Virus record (IMG/VR): IMGVR_UViG_3300006874_000070
Span: 1 to 31,777 of that record
Length of the DNA stretch: 31,777 bases
Source: a virus
Direction: 5' to 3' (one strand)
Both the position numbers and the translations under genes were made by a program. The notes under the pieces are model-generated. The model made no database searches. It was not told the DNA's origin and saw only the letters and a list, made by a program, of their open reading frames with translations. Position 1 is the first letter of the stretch, and each line of letters opens with the position of its first letter. Positions 15,364 to 23,151 of this stretch are shown here, piece after piece.

Positions 15364-15912
15364 ATGAAAGAGTTGATTGCGAAGTTTGAAGAACGTGGAT
15401 ACGAGTTGGCCATGGATTATGGTAACAACGTTGCCAAGTGTGTCCGTCCCGCCCCCCGTGCTCGTCTTGGTTACAAGATTGAGTTCAACTACCGCTTCGG
15501 TAGTGAGGTTCGCATGGTGGAGTACTGTGAGGACTTCCTCGTCAGTCTTGATCGTGCTGCGAAGTACAAAGAAGAACGCAAGATTGCCCGTGCGAACGCT
15601 CGGAAAGAGGCAATCGCCAACGTCAAAGAGGGTGACTTGTTCGTCGCGTCTTGGGGTTGGGAACAGACTAACGTTGATGCCTATCAGGTTGTTGCGAAGA
15701 AGGGTGCGAGTGTTGTCCTTCGTGAGATCGCCCTTCAGAGTGTTGAAGGTTCTGAGGGTTTCATGAGTGACCGTGTTGTCCCCGTCAAGGATGCCTTCAT
15801 TGGTAGTGAGTTCAAGAAGCGAATCGCTGGTAAGTACATCAACATTGATGACGTTCGTATGGCTTGTCCTGCGGAAGAAGGTAAAGATTTTTATAGGAGT
15901 TGGTACGCATAA
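15364..15912 (+). CDS. Conserved phage protein with SWGxxQTNxDxYQV motif
   Basis: A 182-residue protein. GDLFVASWGWEQTNVDAYQV (about residues 93-112) followed by VVLREIALQS matches a small domain I recall in many phage and plasmid proteins of unknown function. An Arg/Lys-rich helix (KYKEERKIARANARKEAIAN) precedes it. It is the first gene behind a strong early-type promoter, so it is likely made at once on infection. Its stop overlaps the next ATG. Confidence 0.62.
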   Translation: MKELIAKFEERGYELAMDYGNNVAKCVRPAPRARLGYKIEFNYRFGSEVRMVEYCEDFLVSLDRAAKYKEERKIARANARKEAIANVKEGDLFVASWGWEQTNVDAYQVVAKKGASVVLREIALQSVEGSEGFMSDRVVPVKDAFIGSEFKKRIAGKYINIDDVRMACPAEEGKDFYRSWYA

Positions 15913-16181
15913 TGACTGTTATTCCGATTGGTAGTGGTAAGATTGTGACTGAGAAATATCGTAAGTTCCAAATGTTTCGTGAGTTCCGTAACTATTGTCT
16001 GTCTTTCTATGGTTACGATGGGATCTACCCCATCGCTGGATTGACTGTTGACTATCTCGAACAGGCTATTGTCAAGTACATTGACCTGTGTCGGGATCCT
16101 CAAAACTTCTTTGAGTGGGGTGACGGTGACAGTCTTGACCGTGAACGTGTTCGTGATTTAATTCTACAGGAGAGTGTGTAA
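15912..16181 (+). CDS. Hypothetical protein, early small-gene run
   Basis: An 89-residue protein from ATG 15912, which overlaps the preceding stop (TAATG). It has aromatic-rich helices (FQMFREFRNYCLSFYGY) and no recognised motif. Part of a coupled series of four short genes. Confidence 0.55.
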   Translation: MTVIPIGSGKIVTEKYRKFQMFREFRNYCLSFYGYDGIYPIAGLTVDYLEQAIVKYIDLCRDPQNFFEWGDGDSLDRERVRDLILQESV

Positions 16182-16387
16182 TGACATATATTGCAAAACC
16201 ATATCTTGGTCGAGAGAAGGGTCGCAAGGAATTTGCAACCGCAAAAGAGGCGGTCAAGTACCTTCTCGAAGAAACTGGGTGTGAGGAGTACGGTAACCGT
16301 ATGACCGCCGAAGATTGGGTGATGATTGAAAAGTTGGTTCCGCCTGCGGGGGTATACTTCCGCGAGAACAAGGAGTTCGCGGCATGA
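16181..16387 (+). CDS. Hypothetical protein, early small-gene run
   Basis: A 68-residue protein starting on the A of the previous TAA. Its first half is basic (KPYLGREKGRKEFATAKEAV) and its second acidic. No family recognised. A four-base ATGA overlap links it to the next gene. Confidence 0.55.
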   Translation: MTYIAKPYLGREKGRKEFATAKEAVKYLLEETGCEEYGNRMTAEDWVMIEKLVPPAGVYFRENKEFAA

Positions 16388-16599
16388 GTTTAGTGTACTG
16401 CGATTTCATCGCAGACTTCATTAAGAAGACTCTTCCCTCTGCAAAGATGTATGGGGAAGACTTCACTAGTGATGTGGGTCCAGTCAAGTTGGATCTGAAT
16501 GTCGATGGGGTTTTCTTGTCCACCAAGAAGACTCTGGATCTTGTAGATAATAACGGTACTAAGTATCGTATAACCGTTGAGGAAATGCCTGATGAGTAA
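16384..16599 (+). CDS. Hypothetical protein, early small-gene run
   Basis: A 71-residue protein: an N-terminal helix (YCDFIADFIKKTLPSAKM) and a beta-rich rest (VKLDLNVDGVFLSTKKTLDL). No family recognised. It overlaps its neighbours on both sides. Confidence 0.55.
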   Translation: MSLVYCDFIADFIKKTLPSAKMYGEDFTSDVGPVKLDLNVDGVFLSTKKTLDLVDNNGTKYRITVEEMPDE

Positions 16600-16798
16600 G
16601 ATGGGTCAATTTGTTTTTGAAGTTCAAGAGATCGTGTGCGATAACTACAACGAACCTTTCTCTGTTGTTGAGGAAAAGATCCGGACTCGTTTCGGGCCTG
16701 TAGCGGAATACGCTGTTCAAACCGCTCGTCAAGAGTACGATCAAATTTTTTCAGATTTTGAAGAATTTGAACAATATCTTGCATCTGGGGAACGGTAA
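16592..16798 (+). CDS. Hypothetical protein, early small-gene run
   Basis: A 68-residue acidic helical protein read from ATG 16592, which overlaps the previous stop (ATGAGTAA). An ATG at 16601 is an equally good start. A Glu/Phe-rich tail (FSDFEEFEQYL) is notable. No family recognised. Confidence 0.52.
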   Translation: MSKMGQFVFEVQEIVCDNYNEPFSVVEEKIRTRFGPVAEYAVQTARQEYDQIFSDFEEFEQYLASGER

Positions 16799-16827
16799 AA
16801 CCCTATATACTATAACAGGTGAATTAT

Positions 16828-17268
16828 ATGGCATACGTAGGTGAAACCAAACAAGTCTATGAAATTTTCGAGGAAATCGAAAATGCAAAAAACAAAGCAG
16901 AGCGGATGACAGTACTCAAGAAGTACTCTGACGTACCCGCATTGAAGGATGTCCTTCGAGGAACCTTCGACAAATCTTTGGTCTTCCTTCTTCCCGAAGG
17001 CAAACCGCCCTATACTCCAAACATTCCGGAGTCAGTCCCATCTTCCTTACTCAAAGCCCATAAAAACTTTGGATACTTTGTAAAGGGTGGGCCTGGTACA
17101 GAATTACCCGCATTCAGACGGGAGAAGATGTTTATCGACATGCTCGAATCAATTCATCCGGCTGATGCAGAAATCGTCTTGAACATGGTTGCGAAAAAAC
17201 AACCAGTGAAGGGCGTAACCCTTAAACTAGTACAGGAGGCATTTCCAAACTTAATTCAATCTTCTTAA
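16828..17268 (+). CDS. DUF6433-like conserved phage protein
   Basis: A 146-residue protein from ATG 16828, behind AGGTGA at 16817-16822. Conserved stretches ALKDVLRGTFDKSLVFLLPE, SVPSSLLKAHKNFGYFVKGG and MFIDMLESIHPADAEIVLNM match a family I recall as DUF6433 in marine T4-like phages. Its role is unknown. In those genomes I recall it in the early/replication region. The 30-base gap before it holds TATACTATAAC, a poor late-promoter match. Confidence 0.7.
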   Translation: MAYVGETKQVYEIFEEIENAKNKAERMTVLKKYSDVPALKDVLRGTFDKSLVFLLPEGKPPYTPNIPESVPSSLLKAHKNFGYFVKGGPGTELPAFRREKMFIDMLESIHPADAEIVLNMVAKKQPVKGVTLKLVQEAFPNLIQSS

Positions 17269-17291
17269 CTCACCAACAAAAAAGGAGTGTT

Positions 17292-17465
17292 ATGACAGCA
17301 ACTCAGATAGAACGATTAAAAAGAGACAGTCGAGAACTAGATAATTATATTGCGAGTCTCAATAAAAAGGGAAAAACTCAGAAGGCGCACAAACTGATGG
17401 CCAAACGGGAGTTTCTCAATCAGACTATTTTAGAAGTCGAACCTAAATTCACTCAAGTACAATAA
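17292..17465 (+). CDS. 57-residue coiled-coil-like basic protein
   Basis: A short ORF with AGGAG at 17283-17287, five bases before its ATG. It is a single Lys/Arg-rich helix with heptad-like spacing (IERLKRDSRELDNYIASLNK). No family recognised. The following 68 bases to the next gene show no promoter or hairpin. Confidence 0.6.
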   Translation: MTATQIERLKRDSRELDNYIASLNKKGKTQKAHKLMAKREFLNQTILEVEPKFTQVQ

Positions 17466-17533
17466 GGAAGGTGATCCTATCTCTTCATCGAAAGATGTCG
17501 TAGTGAGGTTTGATATTAAGTGTGAAGTAAACC

Positions 17534-17770
17534 ATGCCAACTTATACGTTTAAAAATTTGGAAACCGGAGAGATTTTGGAGGAGTCTCTCCGAATGTCCG
17601 AATACGATCAATTTAAGATCGACAATCCCCATCTAGAAAGAGTTTACAATTCAGTGCCAGGCCTGATATCTGGACGAATCAGTCCTATGCGTAAGGCGGG
17701 TAAGGAATGGGAAAATCATCTAGAGAGGATTAAGAAAGGTTCTGGAAAAGGAAATACCATCAATACATGA
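17534..17770 (+). CDS. Small FmdB-like protein without zinc cysteines
   Basis: A 78-residue protein beginning MPTYTFKNLETGEILEE, close to the start of FmdB-type zinc-ribbon proteins but lacking their Cys pairs. FKIDNPHLERVYNSVPGLIS is typical of a short phage family seen in marine T4-like genomes. Function unknown. It overlaps phoH by four bases. Confidence 0.6.
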   Translation: MPTYTFKNLETGEILEESLRMSEYDQFKIDNPHLERVYNSVPGLISGRISPMRKAGKEWENHLERIKKGSGKGNTINT

Positions 17771-18471
17771 AACCCAAAGTCAATACGCTTCCGCAGAAGT
17801 TACGCATTGATGATCTAAGAACCTTCGAACCAATCACAGCCTCTCAAGAAAAAGTTTATGCGGCCTGGGATAACGGTGATCATATCGTAATGTCCGGATC
17901 TGCCGGCACAGGTAAAACCTTCAGTGCGTTATATCTTGGACTAGAAGAAGTTCTGGATAAAGGTAAGATGCCTGACAAGATCATACTTGTTCGATCCATA
18001 GTACCTACACGAGAGATCGGTTTTCTGCCAGGCACCTTAGAAGAAAAGATCGATGCATACACGGGTCCATACCGTGCACTGTGTTATGAACTCTTCGATG
18101 ACAAAGAGGCCTATGACAAACTGATCAAAGAGGGTGTGATTGAGTTCGTCTCAACATCATTCATTCGAGGGTTCACGTTTGACGATGCCGTGATCATAAT
18201 CGATGAGATGCAGAACTGTACATTTCACGAGTTGGACTCTATAATTACACGAGTGGGTCACAACTGCCGAATCATCTTTTGTGGGGACTACAGACAGACA
18301 GACTTCACCAAAGAAACCGACAAAAAAGGACTGTTAAAGTTCCTTGATGTTATAGATAATATGACTAAGTTCACTAACGTAGAGTTCACTTGGTCTGACA
18401 TTGTGAGGTCAGACTTCGTAAGGGATTACATTATGACCAAGGAAATGTTGGGATACAACAGAGAGGAATAA
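17767..18471 (+). CDS. phoH: PhoH-like ATPase
   Basis: A 234-residue P-loop ATPase. Walker A is GSAGTGKT at 44-51; Walker B is VIIIDEMQN around 142-150. IIFCGDYRQTD near the C-terminal end is the sensor-like motif. PhoH-like genes are common in marine phages; their role in RNA or phosphate-stress metabolism remains uncertain. The length is that of the single-domain phage form. Coupled to the preceding small gene; no pho-box was sought in detail. Confidence 0.9.
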   Translation: MKPKVNTLPQKLRIDDLRTFEPITASQEKVYAAWDNGDHIVMSGSAGTGKTFSALYLGLEEVLDKGKMPDKIILVRSIVPTREIGFLPGTLEEKIDAYTGPYRALCYELFDDKEAYDKLIKEGVIEFVSTSFIRGFTFDDAVIIIDEMQNCTFHELDSIITRVGHNCRIIFCGDYRQTDFTKETDKKGLLKFLDVIDNMTKFTNVEFTWSDIVRSDFVRDYIMTKEMLGYNREE

Positions 18472-18475
18472 GGAA

Positions 18476-18976
18476 ATGCAACTTAGCGCGAACTTTGTAT
18501 TGGCGGAATTCACAAAATCAGCCACTGCAACAAAAAAAGGGATTGACAACACCCCTCAAGACGAACACCTTGAAAACCTAAAATACGTTGTCCAGAATAT
18601 CTGTCAACCAGTGCGTGAGGCATTTGGTAGACCAGTACGTATCAACAGTGGATATAGATCCCCCGCACTGAACAAAGCGGTTGGTGGTTCTAAAACATCA
18701 CAACACTGTAACGGACAAGCCGTTGACTTTGAGATCAACGGTGTTGCCAATCTTGCACTCGCAGATTGGATCAGTGAGAATTTGACTTTCGATCAACTCA
18801 TCCTAGAATTCTATAACCCTGATGAGGGTGAGAACTCTGGTTGGGTTCACGCTTCGGTCAGATCGGATGGTCAAAATAGAGGTCAAAAACTTATTGCGTT
18901 CAAGGACGGGAGACGTACCCGTTACGAGGTGGTAGATGATTTTGACCCTGACAATAACTACGACAAGTATCTCTGA
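18476..18976 (+). CDS. M15-type peptidase, probable endolysin
   Basis: A 166-residue protein of the peptidase M15A fold (zinc D,D-carboxypeptidase or L-Ala-D-Glu peptidase). Zinc ligands can be placed at H77 and D84 (SQHCNGQAVDFE) and H125 (WVHAS), with SGYRSPALNKAVGG before them. There is no signal peptide or membrane segment, so it would need a holin to reach peptidoglycan. Candidate partners are the small membrane proteins at 15050, 6828 or 22798. It starts four bases after phoH. Confidence 0.83.
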   Translation: MQLSANFVLAEFTKSATATKKGIDNTPQDEHLENLKYVVQNICQPVREAFGRPVRINSGYRSPALNKAVGGSKTSQHCNGQAVDFEINGVANLALADWISENLTFDQLILEFYNPDEGENSGWVHASVRSDGQNRGQKLIAFKDGRRTRYEVVDDFDPDNNYDKYL

Positions 18977-18993
18977 TATATAAAGGGGTGAAC

Positions 18994-19143
18994 ATGGCGA
19001 AGTTCAGTCGGCATGACACTAGAAACAAAAAACGTAACAGACATAAGAATCTAACCAAGAGTGGATTCGTGGGAAAGATGCATCATGACTTCAGGCGAAA
19101 ACCCAAATACAAATCTGATATTTCAGTATCTAGTTATAAATGA
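18994..19143 (+). CDS. 49-residue very basic protein
   Basis: A short ORF with GGGGTG 5-10 bases before its ATG. The product has about 17 Lys/Arg and 5 His and begins MAKFSRHDTRNKKRNRHKNL. I recall comparable tiny basic proteins in cyanophages. Its last 59 bases overlap the start of the glycosyltransferase in another frame. A weak TATAAAGG (18979-18986) upstream is not a proper late promoter. Confidence 0.6.
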   Translation: MAKFSRHDTRNKKRNRHKNLTKSGFVGKMHHDFRRKPKYKSDISVSSYK

Positions 19144-19942
19144 TGACCTAGACGAAAAACGGGGAGATATCCAAGGTAGATCACGATCACAACTGTATCG
19201 TGAGATGGCAGATATCTCCCGCGAGTCATTTGAGATTTACGCCAAAACTGTTGGCGCTGATTACCTTTACTCTGATGAAGCGGTGTTCACCAAAGAAGAA
19301 TATGTACGGGACACTACCGTGTGTCTGTTCGAGTGTCTTCGAGTAATCTACGATGAGTCGTTCGACAAGTATGACAAGGTTCTCTTTGTCGATACTGACA
19401 TTGTAGCGAACACCGAACGAAACATCTTCGAAGAGGCTGATGGTGAAGTCTCTGGTGTACTAGAGTCTGATATTCGAACTGCTAACGGTGGTGGATATAA
19501 TGCATGGGACCACAAGGAATCTACTCTTCGAGATTACGTAGAGAAGTATGAGTGGCATGACGTACCCATAGTACCCGCCTTCGGAGTAATCCCTTCCAAA
19601 CTAACAATCATGAATACCGGAGTAGTTGTCTGGACACGCGAGGCGCGTATACGTGCGCGAGAGGTCTTTGACGATTGGAAGTGGTGGTTCTTTGAGGGTC
19701 CGGTTAAACACATGTCAATCATGAATGATCAACCTTATATCTCAGGCCAACTGGTGAAACACGATTTCGATATCGGTTGTATGGATCAGTTCTGGAACGA
19801 CACACCAACACACTACTCCGATCCTTGGGGTGAGGAAGCCATGTCTGCTGGGTTTCTTCACTACACTGGTGGCGAGAATAAGATCGTCATGGTGGACGGT
19901 TACAGGGAAAAAAAGTTTCCTATTTTTGAAAAAAGTTCTTGA
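19085..19942 (+). CDS. GT-A fold glycosyltransferase
   Basis: A 285-residue enzyme from ATG 19085; a GTG at 19061 would lengthen it by 8 residues. The metal/sugar-nucleotide DxD motif is D103-T-D105 in VLFVDTDIV. IMNTGVVVWTREAR and the His near the end (FLHYTGGENK) fit GT8-like enzymes. It transfers a sugar from a nucleotide sugar to an unknown acceptor. Its stop codon lies inside the -35 box of the promoter at 19939. It opens the glycan/modification block. Confidence 0.78.
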   Translation: MTSGENPNTNLIFQYLVINDDLDEKRGDIQGRSRSQLYREMADISRESFEIYAKTVGADYLYSDEAVFTKEEYVRDTTVCLFECLRVIYDESFDKYDKVLFVDTDIVANTERNIFEEADGEVSGVLESDIRTANGGGYNAWDHKESTLRDYVEKYEWHDVPIVPAFGVIPSKLTIMNTGVVVWTREARIRAREVFDDWKWWFFEGPVKHMSIMNDQPYISGQLVKHDFDIGCMDQFWNDTPTHYSDPWGEEAMSAGFLHYTGGENKIVMVDGYREKKFPIFEKSS

Positions 19943-19967
19943 CATTTCTTGCCTGATCAGTTATAGT
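19939..19967 (+). promoter_or_regulatory. Early-type sigma-70 promoter, family A copy 3
   Basis: TTGACA at 19939-19944 and TATAGT at 19962-19967 are separated by 17 bases. The spacer starts TTTCTTGCC and a T5-G-A6 UP-like tract sits upstream, as in the copies at 14841 and 15303. The tract overlaps the end of the glycosyltransferase gene. It drives the HAD, carbamoyltransferase and cupin genes. Confidence 0.82.
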
Positions 19968-19989
19968 GTAACTGAATTAAGGAACTGTT

Positions 19990-20571
19990 ATGAAAACAGA
20001 TTATGAAAAAGTGATTCTGACTGATGTTGATGGAGTACTCCTTAACTGGGGTTACGCCTTCGATATCTGGATGAATCAACATGGTTATGAAATGAAAAAT
20101 CGGGATGTCTATGACATCGCTCAGTGTTACGGTATCTCTAAAACTAAGGGTAAGGAACTGGTAAAACACTTCAATGAGAGTGCGGCGATTGGTTTCATTC
20201 CCCCTCTCAGGGACGCAATCCACTACGTGAGAAAGTTACACGAAGAACACGGATATGTGTTTCACGCAATTACCAGTCTGAGTCTTGATCCCCACGCTGC
20301 AAAGTTGCGGGAGATGAATCTCGCAAAGTTGTTTGGTGAGACTGCGTTTGAAAAGGTTGTCTGCCTCGATACTGGTGCGGACAAAGACGAAGAACTTGTG
20401 AAGTACAAGGATACTGGTTTCGTCTGGATTGAAGACAAAATCGAGAATGCCCATGTAGGAGATAAATTCGGTCTAGATAGTATCGTCATGGAACATGGTT
20501 ACAATATGAACGACTACACGTTTCCTCTGATGAAAAACTGGAAAGAGGTATATGAATACCTAGAGGGTTGA
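19990..20571 (+). CDS. HAD-superfamily phosphatase / 5'-nucleotidase-like
   Basis: A 193-residue protein. LTDVDGVLLNW at 10-20 gives the nucleophile D12 and acid D14 of HAD phosphatases. ITSLS supplies motif II, and FVWIEDKIENA the acidic motif IV. Length and motifs resemble deoxyribonucleotidase-like HADs. Standing immediately before a carbamoyltransferase, it may dephosphorylate a sugar or nucleoside intermediate. It is led by its own promoter. Confidence 0.75.
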   Translation: MKTDYEKVILTDVDGVLLNWGYAFDIWMNQHGYEMKNRDVYDIAQCYGISKTKGKELVKHFNESAAIGFIPPLRDAIHYVRKLHEEHGYVFHAITSLSLDPHAAKLREMNLAKLFGETAFEKVVCLDTGADKDEELVKYKDTGFVWIEDKIENAHVGDKFGLDSIVMEHGYNMNDYTFPLMKNWKEVYEYLEG

Positions 20572-22068
20572 ATGAGATACATAGGATTCTCTGAGTTCTA
20601 TCATGATGCGGGAGTCAGTGTCATCGAAGAAGATGGCACTGTCTCCTATGCAACACATGCAGAACGATGGTCTAAGAAAAAGAATGATGCGATAATCCCA
20701 CCTGAGTTGTGGGATTTTGTAGGCCAAGAAAAAGGTGATGTGGTCACCTTTTATGAGGACCACCACATCAAGTATAACGTTCGTGGTGGTTTGGCGGTAG
20801 AACCTAAGTTAGACAATTACAAAAAAGAACTCCATTACCACCACAAGATCCCTGTGTATGAGTCTCTTGTGTATGACAAGAAAGAACTACATCACACATC
20901 CCATTGTGCGGGTGCATTCTATACACGCCCTTGGCAGTCAATAGAAGATACCGTAATGGTGTCGATTGATGGTGCTGGAGAAGTCCAGACTGGGGTCATC
21001 CTAGATCACAACTTCAATCTAATCAAAGAGTGGCACTACCCTAAGTCCGTTGGGTTAATCTATGCAATGGTCACTGAGTTTCTTGGTCTGAGACCTCTAG
21101 AGGACGAATACGTGGTCATGGGATTATCATCCTATGGTGAACCCGTATTCGCCGACTGGTTGTACGAACAATATCACAAGTTCTCTGATATCGCAAAGGA
21201 GATAGAAGAGGGTACTCTCATTGGGGTCAGTCATTCGGATAGAGAGAAACGAAGAAAGGTTTTCCGTAAGGAACTAAAATGGAAGTGTTACAACAACAAG
21301 GACCAAGACTCCGCTGCATCTGTACAGGAGTTTGCGGAACGTGCAATCCTTGAGATCATGCGTGAGGCGCGTAAACACGGATCTAAGTTAGTCTACTCTG
21401 GTGGATGTGCACAGAACGTTGTTACGAACTCTAAGATCGCAGAATTGTTTGATGAGGTTCACATTGCAATCGCTCCCGCAGACTCAGGGTCTTCTCTGGG
21501 GTGCGCCGCAAAAACGTGGGCGGATGAGACCGGAGGAACTCATCTTCGTTGGAACCCTTACTTAGGAACCAACATTGACCGTGAGATTAACCCGTCCGAT
21601 GTTGTTGACCACTTATTGTCAGAACAATACTGTGGTATCGCAAACGGTAGATCAGAGTTTGGTCCACGTGCACTGGGTAACAGATCCTTGATTGCAGACG
21701 TTCGGTTTGATGTCAAGGATACGGTCAACGCAATCAAACGGAGACAGAAGTATCGTCCATTTGCTCCTGCGATTCTCGAAGAGTATGCGGACCAATATTT
21801 CTCTGGTCCGATGAATGAGTACATGCAATTTACCAGTAAGGCATTACATGACTACAAGTCGGTGACCCATGTAGATGGAACCGCAAGGGTACAGGTTGTC
21901 CGTAAGGATTGTCAATCTATATTCCGTAAAATTATTGAAGAGTACTATGAACGCACTGGTGTCCCTATGCTCTTGAATACTAGTCTTAACGTTAGGGGTA
22001 GACCTATGGTCGATGATCTTCGAGACGCTAAGATTTGGGAAAGTACATATAACGTAAGGGTATTTTAA
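20572..22068 (+). CDS. NodU/CmcH-family carbamoyltransferase
   Basis: A 498-residue enzyme that transfers a carbamoyl group from carbamoyl phosphate, via carbamoyl-AMP, to a hydroxyl of a sugar or antibiotic-like molecule. Conserved features: YHDAGVSVI at 10-18, HHTSHCAGAFYTRPW (His cluster), VSIDGAGE, YSGGCAQNVVTNSKI, and in the C-terminal domain NGRSEFGPRALGNRSL and YRPFAPAIL. Length is slightly below the family's usual 550-600. It abuts the HAD gene with no gap. The acceptor is not known. Confidence 0.88.
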   Translation: MRYIGFSEFYHDAGVSVIEEDGTVSYATHAERWSKKKNDAIIPPELWDFVGQEKGDVVTFYEDHHIKYNVRGGLAVEPKLDNYKKELHYHHKIPVYESLVYDKKELHHTSHCAGAFYTRPWQSIEDTVMVSIDGAGEVQTGVILDHNFNLIKEWHYPKSVGLIYAMVTEFLGLRPLEDEYVVMGLSSYGEPVFADWLYEQYHKFSDIAKEIEEGTLIGVSHSDREKRRKVFRKELKWKCYNNKDQDSAASVQEFAERAILEIMREARKHGSKLVYSGGCAQNVVTNSKIAELFDEVHIAIAPADSGSSLGCAAKTWADETGGTHLRWNPYLGTNIDREINPSDVVDHLLSEQYCGIANGRSEFGPRALGNRSLIADVRFDVKDTVNAIKRRQKYRPFAPAILEEYADQYFSGPMNEYMQFTSKALHDYKSVTHVDGTARVQVVRKDCQSIFRKIIEEYYERTGVPMLLNTSLNVRGRPMVDDLRDAKIWESTYNVRVF

Positions 22069-22069
22069 T

Positions 22070-22417
22070 ATGAAGGCAGGTAAAGTTTGGGGTCAGACGG
22101 AACTGATCGAAGCGAACGGTGTACTAGAGTTTCATCGTATCGAAATGAAGAAGGGTGGTGTGTGTTCCAAACACAAACACAAGTATAAGTGGAACGGGTT
22201 CTTCTGTGAGTCCGGAGAACTACTCATTCGAGTGTGGAAGAACGCATATGATCTTGTTGATGAAACAATTCTCAAGCCCGGACAGTATACCAAGGTTGCG
22301 CCAGGCGAGTTTCACCAGTTCGAATGTTTGAAGGATGGTGTCGCCTATGAATTGTACTGGGCGGAGTTCAACCATGATGATATTGAAAGAGAGTCCGTAG
22401 GGTTCCAACAGGTATAA
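22070..22417 (+). CDS. Cupin-domain protein 1
   Basis: A 115-residue single-domain cupin. HKHKYKWNGFFCESGELLIRV and the C-terminal motif PGEFHQFE give the expected metal-binding His/Glu set. Such proteins include sugar-phosphate isomerases and epimerase-like enzymes. It is one base after the carbamoyltransferase stop, so a joint role on the same sugar is likely. Confidence 0.75.
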   Translation: MKAGKVWGQTELIEANGVLEFHRIEMKKGGVCSKHKHKYKWNGFFCESGELLIRVWKNAYDLVDETILKPGQYTKVAPGEFHQFECLKDGVAYELYWAEFNHDDIERESVGFQQV

Positions 22418-22423
22418 AATATT

Positions 22424-22747
22424 ATGAAATTCAAAAGTTCAAGTATTGAAGGAACGGTTGTAAAAAATGATGATCGTTACATTGTAAAGGATAACACAAC
22501 ACTAAAAAATCTTGTTGTTAGTTCAACAAGATTAAATCCACGCAAAAGCACAAGTGGACACAAGCACGAAGGACAGGAAGAAGTTTACATGTTTCTTGAA
22601 GGCAGTGGCACTATGGAACTGGATGATGTAACTCATAATGTTGAAGCAGGCGACACTGTGTTAATTGAGGACGGTGTGTTTCATCGTGTTCATGCAGGCA
22701 ATGAAGAATTGTATTTTGTATGCGTGTTTGATGGAAGTAGAAAGTAA
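22424..22747 (+). CDS. Cupin-domain protein 2, compositionally distinct
   Basis: A 107-residue cupin. GHKHEGQEEVYMFLEGSGTM and the C-terminal AGDTVLIEDGVFHRV give two His and a Glu for metal, then a third His. It resembles mannose-6-phosphate-isomerase-like cupins. The gene is more AT-rich than its neighbours and its Gly codons are mostly GGC/GGA (8 of 9), whereas the adjacent cupin favours GGT. Lys is largely AAA. This suggests recent transfer into the block. Confidence 0.76.
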   Translation: MKFKSSSIEGTVVKNDDRYIVKDNTTLKNLVVSSTRLNPRKSTSGHKHEGQEEVYMFLEGSGTMELDDVTHNVEAGDTVLIEDGVFHRVHAGNEELYFVCVFDGSRK

Positions 22748-22759
22748 CGAGACAAACGG

Positions 22760-22767
22760 TATAAATA
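22760..22767 (+). promoter_or_regulatory. T4-type late promoter (TATAAATA)
   Basis: A perfect TATAAATA octamer in the 50-base gap before the EF-hand membrane protein, 30 bases before its ATG. It shows that this gene is switched on late, separately from the early-type promoter at 19939. Confidence 0.72.
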
Positions 22768-22797
22768 CTTCCGACAATAACAATAAGAGAGGTAACC

Positions 22798-23136
22798 ATG
22801 TCGGAAGAAAAACAAACCTTAACTGTCGATAAGGACAGTGATCTCAGTACAGCAGATTTGAATGGTGATGGTCACATCTCTAATGAAGAGTTGTCGATGC
22901 ACCTTGAGTTCAAGAGAAGAGAACTCGAAGACAAAGACGCACAGAGAGACGCCATTCGTAAGATGGCTTGGTTCTCCCTGTTCGGACTTTTAGTCTATCC
23001 GTTAGGTATTGTAATCACTGCGGTTCTGGGTCTAGAAAAGGCTGCCGAACTTATTGCAGATATTGCACCTACCTACTTTGCATCGATTGCGGTTCTGGTG
23101 GCAGCGTTCTTCGGAGCAGACGCCTACAAGAAATAG
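22798..23136 (+). CDS. EF-hand membrane protein, holin-like topology
   Basis: A 112-residue protein. A canonical EF-hand loop spans D20 to E31 (DLNGDGHISNEE, with D20, N22, D24, G25, I27 and E31). An amphipathic charged helix follows, then two transmembrane segments at about 52-75 and 88-109. I recall this family in marine T4-like phages, without function. Two membrane helices and a late promoter make it a candidate holin or lysis regulator that might respond to calcium; this is inference. Confidence 0.7.
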   Translation: MSEEKQTLTVDKDSDLSTADLNGDGHISNEELSMHLEFKRRELEDKDAQRDAIRKMAWFSLFGLLVYPLGIVITAVLGLEKAAELIADIAPTYFASIAVLVAAFFGADAYKK

Positions 23137-23151
23137 ATAAGTACCTTTATT

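Noticed and set aside
15377-15766. Plus-strand ORF of 129 residues
   Set aside because: Out-of-frame shadow of the 15364-15912 gene, which has the conserved SWGxxQTN motif and a good promoter and start.
18977-18986. TATATAAAGG before the 49-residue basic gene as a late promoter
   Set aside because: Differs from TATAAATA at the last positions, where T4-like late promoters are strict.
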